The position numbers were made by a program, and so were the translations under genes. 64,000 nucleotides of DNA. Source: Lacisediminihabitans sp040549465 (GTDB lineage: Bacteria; Actinomycetota; Actinomycetes; Actinomycetales; Microbacteriaceae). The stretch lies in contig NZ_JBEPTL010000006.1 in assembly GCF_040549465.1 (NCBI RefSeq), forward strand, positions 1 to 64,000. Direction: 5' to 3'. The notes beneath the pieces are model-generated. The model ran no database searches and had not been told where the DNA came from. It saw only the letters and a program-made list of their open reading frames with translations. Shown here piece by piece: positions 60,302-64,000 of the stretch (position 1 is its first letter; each line of letters opens with the position of its first letter).

Positions 60302-61905
60302 GAGAGTACCTGTGGGGTGGGAACGGGCGCGAGCGGCAGTACCACGGTGAACGTGGCACCCGGTCCCTCGGAGACCGTGATCGACCCCTCGAACCTACCG
60401 ACCGTCCTTTCAACGAGAGAGAGACCGAGTCCGATATGCCGCACTACCGAGCCTCGCTTGGTCGTATAGCCGTTGCTGAAGATCTGGGGGATAGCGCCGT
60501 CGGGCAGCCCGGGGCCACTGTCGCTGACCGAGATGACCAGCGATTCCAGCGCCTCCACAACACTCACCGCAACTCGCCGCGGCGGTCGGCTCTCTGAGAG
60601 GGCGTCGAAGGCGTTGTCGATCAGGTTGCCGAGGATCGTAGTCAGCGCCTGCACGTGGCCGGGAGCCTCACTCAGTCGGGATTCGGGCGAGATGGTGAAG
60701 TCGATGCCACGTTCGTGGGCTTCGGCCGCCTTGCCCAACAGCAGCCCGACGATCTGGGGGGCCTCGATGTAGCTGCGCAGGGTCTGATCGAAGTCGGCGG
60801 TGCTGCCGCGAATCTCCTCGATGTACTCGAGGGCTTCCCCTGGTCGTTCGAGTTCGAGCAGGCCGGCGATCGCATGCAGGCGGTTGGCGAACTCGTGCTG
60901 CTGCGCCCGGATCGATTCGGTGAAACTGCGCTCACCATCCAACTCCCGCGTGAGTGCCTCCAGGTTCGTCTGGTCCTGGAGGGTCACAACGGAACCGTGC
61001 GGTCGACCAGCCAGAACGACGGGCATCCGGTTGATCACCAGGCAGTAGTCGTCAGTGACGACGATGGCGTCAGCGACGACGGAGGCACCGGCGAGCGCTT
61101 CCGAGAGCGGACCCTCACCGAGTATCTCGTCGAGGCGGTGGTCAATGGCATCCGATCGCAGGCCAAGCAGGCGCCGGGCCTCGTCATTGATCACGGTGAT
61201 CCGGCCCGCCGCATCGAGGGCGATGACTCCCTCCCGGATGCCGTGCAGCGTGGCCTCGCGCTCCTGGAACAGCCGCGCCACTTCATCGAGCTCGAGGCCG
61301 AAGGTGCGCCGCTTCAGGATCGTGGCCAGTGCGAACGACGCGAGAGCGCCGATGGCGAGCACCGCGGCGACCCAGATGCCGTAGGTGGGCAGCTGGGCCA
61401 GCAGCTCGCTCGAGACCGAACTCTCCTGGATACCCACAGAGACTTCGCCGATCAGGGTCCCGGCCAGGGAATACAGAGGGACACGCGCGCTGGCGTTGAC
61501 GCCGGTCGCACCCGCATCCACCCCCAGGTGCACCTTGCCGTCGAGCGCGACGATGGGCTCCGAGACCTGCTTTCCGATGAGCTCGGCGTTGGGGTGGCTG
61601 TGACGGATCCGTTGCATGTCGATGAGCACCACATACGAGGCGCCGGTGCGGGCAGCGGTCGCTGAAGACACGGTCTGGAGCATCGGCTGGCAGGCCGGAT
61701 CCTCAGTCGCCATACACTCCTGCACGGATGGATTCTCGGCAAAGGCCTGCCCGATCGCCGCCGCTCGCGACTGGTACTCGTGATCGAGGTTGGCGCGAGC
61801 GGTGGCGGCGAAGAGCGCGAAGCCCACGGCGAGGGACACGACCAGAATCACCAACTGCGCCAGGAAGATCTGGCTCGAGAGTTTTCTGATCCGTCGTCGC
61901 ATCAT
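60298..61905 (-). CDS. Sensor histidine kinase, CitA/DcuS family
   Basis: A 535-residue kinase: transmembrane helix ~14-34, periplasmic PDC/CitA-type sensor domain ~40-175, second helix ~178-198, and a cytoplasmic PAS domain ~215-320. The Spo0B-like phosphorylation helix QQHEFANRLHAIAGLLEL follows, then the HATPase (NLIDNAFDAL, SDSGPGLPDG, HIGLGLSLVERTVG). It should sense a carboxylate outside the cell and phosphorylate the overlapping response regulator. Divergent from an ABC importer that it may control. Confidence 0.9.
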   Translation of the reverse strand: MMRRRIRKLSSQIFLAQLVILVVSLAVGFALFAATARANLDHEYQSRAAAIGQAFAENPSVQECMATEDPACQPMLQTVSSATAARTGASYVVLIDMQRIRHSHPNAELIGKQVSEPIVALDGKVHLGVDAGATGVNASARVPLYSLAGTLIGEVSVGIQESSVSSELLAQLPTYGIWVAAVLAIGALASFALATILKRRTFGLELDEVARLFQEREATLHGIREGVIALDAAGRITVINDEARRLLGLRSDAIDHRLDEILGEGPLSEALAGASVVADAIVVTDDYCLVINRMPVVLAGRPHGSVVTLQDQTNLEALTRELDGERSFTESIRAQQHEFANRLHAIAGLLELERPGEALEYIEEIRGSTADFDQTLRSYIEAPQIVGLLLGKAAEAHERGIDFTISPESRLSEAPGHVQALTTILGNLIDNAFDALSESRPPRRVAVSVVEALESLVISVSDSGPGLPDGAIPQIFSNGYTTKRGSVVRHIGLGLSLVERTVGRFEGSITVSEGPGATFTVVLPLAPVPTPQVLS

Positions 61906-62068
61906 GCTTCATTATCGCCGCGCTCGACCCAACCCGCATCTGATCAGAATGCAGGAAACTCCCGGTAATGCGCAGAACAGGCGAATGGCGCACAAGCGCG
62001 ACGGAGGGCGGTGCGCGGGGGCAAGATTCCTGACACACGCACCACATAGACAGAGAGGTCTTAAGCGC

Positions 62069-62929
62069 ATGGGCACACCCCTACCCCCCGCGACACGGAG
62101 CGCCGGCGCCGGCGGAATGGACGATGCCGCTCGCATCGACATCATCGGCCTGACCAAGCGCTATCTGACCCCGAAGGGCGAGACGTTCACGGCCATCAAC
62201 GACGTGAGCTTTGCCGTCGAGCCCGGCCAGTTCTGTGCGATCGTCGGCCCGACCGGATGCGGTAAGTCCACGACTCTGGCGCAGGTATCCGGTCTGGAAC
62301 GCCCGAGCGAGGGTTCCGTGCTGGTCGGTGGCCAGCGCGTGGACGGCATCACCAGTGGCGTGAGCTACATGTTCCAGGCGGATTCGCTCTTTCCCTGGAA
62401 GACAGTGCTCGGCAACGTGATGATGGGCCCGATCCTGCTGGGCACTCCGAAAGTGGAGGCGACGAAGGTCGCGCTCGACTGGGTGCGCCGCGTAGGTCTT
62501 GCCGGTTTCGAGGACCGCTACCCCCACCAGCTCTCCGGCGGCATGCGCAAACGTGTCTCAATGGCGGCCGCGCTGATCAACCGGCCGCGCATCCTGCTCA
62601 TGGATGAGCCATTCGGCGCGCTCGATGTGCAGACGAAGGCGATCATGCAGGGCGAACTCCTCCACCTCTGGGAGGAGTTGCGCCCTTCGGTGCTCTTCAT
62701 CACCCATGATCTGGATGAGGCGGTGACGCTGTCGGATCGAGTGGTCATCATGACCAGCAGCCCAGGCACCATTAAAGACACCTTCGACATCGACCTGCCG
62801 CGCCCGCGCGGCGATGTGCAGACACTGCGCCACGAGCCGCGCTTCCAGGAGATCCAGGGTCAGATCTGGGCGTCATTGAAAGACGAAGTCACTCGGGCGT
62901 ACGAGGTTTCTTCGGCGGTGGCGGCATGA
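62069..62929 (+). CDS. ABC importer ATP-binding protein (nitrate/sulfonate/taurine type)
   Basis: A 286-residue ATPase: Walker A GPTGCGKST, Q-loop with MFQADSLFPWKTV (the FQxxxLxPW hallmark of the Ssu/Tau/Nrt/ThiZ class), signature LSGGMRKR, Walker B ILLMDEPFGALD, and switch His in ITHDLDEA. ATG 62069 with GAGAGG upstream; the longer frame is intergenic sequence. Its stop overlaps the permease start (ATGA). Confidence 0.9.
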   Translation: MGTPLPPATRSAGAGGMDDAARIDIIGLTKRYLTPKGETFTAINDVSFAVEPGQFCAIVGPTGCGKSTTLAQVSGLERPSEGSVLVGGQRVDGITSGVSYMFQADSLFPWKTVLGNVMMGPILLGTPKVEATKVALDWVRRVGLAGFEDRYPHQLSGGMRKRVSMAAALINRPRILLMDEPFGALDVQTKAIMQGELLHLWEELRPSVLFITHDLDEAVTLSDRVVIMTSSPGTIKDTFDIDLPRPRGDVQTLRHEPRFQEIQGQIWASLKDEVTRAYEVSSAVAA

Positions 62930-63822
62930 GCGTGCTCAGGCAGCAGAACGAGATTCAGGCCGAAGCGGCCGCAATCCCTCTGCTGCAGTCCGAGTCGTCG
63001 CTCCACGAGACGGCCAGCCGCGCCCGCAAACGCAGGACGACCTGGGTGTGGACCGGTCGCGCGCTCGTCATCATCGTCGTGCTCGGTGGATGGCAGTGGT
63101 TCACGACCGTCGGCTGGGTCGACAAGTTCTTCTACGGTCAGCCGAGCGACATCTGGAACAGTCTCGTCGTGCTGTTCACGGAGGGCACCGCGTTTGGCTC
63201 GATCTGGGAAAACATCTGGGTGACCGTTCAGGAGGCGCTGTACGGCTTCCTGCTCGGTACCGTCGGCGGGATCATCCTGGGTATCCTGCTCGGTTCGAAC
63301 CGCTACCTCTCTGACGTGCTCAACCCCTACATCAAGGTCGTCAACTCGGTGCCACGCATCGTGCTCGGCTCGATCTTCATCGTGGCATTCGGCCTGGGGA
63401 TCTTTCCCAAGATCCTCCTCGCCGCCGTGCTGGTCTTCTTCGCCGTCTTCTTCAATGCCTACCAGGGTGTTCGCGAGGTCGATCAGAACCTGGTCGCCAA
63501 CGTGCGTGTGCTCGGCGCCTCGCCTCTCCAGATCGCCCGGCATGTCACCATCCCCTCGGCGATGACCTGGATTATCGCCAGCCTGCACACCGCATTCGGA
63601 TTCGCCATCATCGGCGCGCTCGTCGCCGAAGTGCTCGGGGCCCAGAAGGGCATCGGCCTGATCATCAGCCAAGCCCAGGGGCATTTCGACCCGAACACCG
63701 TGTTCGCCTGCATGGTCATCATGGCCGTCGTCACGCTGGGCGCCGAGTACCTCATCACCCTCTTGGAAAAGGTCGTTCTCAAGTGGCGTCCGCCGTCGCG
63801 CTACGAGGCGCAGGCGATCTGA
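62926..63822 (+). CDS. ABC importer permease (SsuC/TauC type)
   Basis: A 298-residue permease: a charged 40-residue N-terminus, then six membrane helices and the EAA coupling loop NLVANVRVLGASPLQIARHVTIPSAMTWI. It pairs with the ATPase and the lipoprotein that follows. Substrates in this class include sulfonates, nitrate, aromatic acids and thiamine precursors. None can be singled out. Confidence 0.9.
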   Translation: MSVLRQQNEIQAEAAAIPLLQSESSLHETASRARKRRTTWVWTGRALVIIVVLGGWQWFTTVGWVDKFFYGQPSDIWNSLVVLFTEGTAFGSIWENIWVTVQEALYGFLLGTVGGIILGILLGSNRYLSDVLNPYIKVVNSVPRIVLGSIFIVAFGLGIFPKILLAAVLVFFAVFFNAYQGVREVDQNLVANVRVLGASPLQIARHVTIPSAMTWIIASLHTAFGFAIIGALVAEVLGAQKGIGLIISQAQGHFDPNTVFACMVIMAVVTLGAEYLITLLEKVVLKWRPPSRYEAQAI

Positions 63823-63883
63823 GTCTCCCCGTTCCCCACCAGTCCGCCGGAATCCCCCGGCACCATGAAAGGAATCACACAAG

Positions 63884-64000
63884 ATGAACAAGCGCAGCAT
63901 CGTCGCTGTCGTCGCAGCAACAGCAGCAGCAGTGTCGCTGGGACTCGCAGGTTGCAGCAGCAGTCCGTCCACCTCGAGCTCGGGTTCGAGCGCCGCCCTC
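63884..64000 (+). CDS. ABC importer substrate-binding lipoprotein, truncated by the window edge
   Basis: Only the first 39 codons are visible: a signal peptide MNKRSIVAVV... ending SLGLAGC (lipobox), then a Ser-rich spacer. AAAGGA precedes the ATG by ten bases. By position it is the binding protein of the SsuBC-type importer. Confidence 0.8.
   Translation, partial: MNKRSIVAVVAATAAAVSLGLAGCSSSPSTSSSGSSAAL

Overview
The window is 64 kb of high-GC chromosomal DNA from an actinobacterium. Gene order, gene content and a conspicuous excess of the hexamer GGATGC/GCATCC point to the family Microbacteriaceae. A surface-anchored ice-binding protein suggests a cold or ice-associated lifestyle. Almost everything is housekeeping or metabolic. 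There is no prophage, insertion sequence, CRISPR array, rRNA or tRNA that I can see. The first ~130 bases are G and C homopolymer runs that look like a contig-end artefact.

Layout. 0.3-5.1 kb: K+/H+ antiporter pair, SURF1-like protein, DUF3817 protein and guaA (GMP synthase), which has an unusual start. 5.2-12.5 kb: Pr6Pr membrane protein, a luciferase-like oxidoreductase, a Bax-inhibitor-1 protein, small membrane proteins, a glycerophosphodiester phosphodiesterase and a PcrA/UvrD helicase. 12.6-14.6 kb: an MpaB/DUF2236 protein, an unknown gene and the C-terminal remnant of an RNase II-type gene. 14.7-19.3 kb: sucCD and the dihydroxyacetone kinase operon dhaKLM. 19.3-24.5 kb: DUF4166/SRPBCC pair, DUF6350, purN and purH, the last behind a ZTP riboswitch. 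24.8-28 kb: ice-binding protein, dimethylargininase fused to a membrane domain, HesB-like protein. 28.1-32 kb: a heterodimeric ABC exporter preceded by a short leader peptide. 32.1-34.3 kb: alkyltransferase-like protein, acetyltransferase, icd. 34.3-40.4 kb: amino-sugar recycling (GH3 glycosidase, a broken ROK kinase, nagB, murQ, nagA) and purU. 40.5-44.9 kb: MFS transporter, ZTP riboswitch, glyA-folD, a lipoprotein. 45-48.1 kb: galTK with a divergent DeoR-type repressor. 48.1-52.6 kb: a manganese (yybP-ykoY) riboswitch in front of a ferritin-VIT metal exporter, a flotillin, and a metal-resistance cluster with an unannotated 21-residue cysteine-rich peptide. 52.7-59.5 kb: two paralogous teichoic-acid-type polymerase/glycosyltransferase fusions flanking a GT39 membrane glycosyltransferase. 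59.6-64 kb: a CitAB-like two-component system divergent from an ABC importer cut by the window edge.

How it fits together. purH, glyA-folD, purN and purU all belong to one-carbon/purine metabolism, and two are gated by near-identical ZTP sensors. sucCD and icd share a TCTTGA/TCGAGA-type palindrome, suggesting one regulator for the TCA cycle. At least eight genes carry a TAnnnT -10 hexamer exactly six bases before the start codon, the signature of leaderless mRNAs. The points most worth following up are the leader peptide of the ABC exporter, the CmtR/Cys-rich microprotein unit, the guaA gene with no canonical start and a (RETTQ)n insert, the fusion glycosyltransferase that has lost catalytic residues, the missing amino-sugar kinase, and a family of small inverted-repeat elements between genes.
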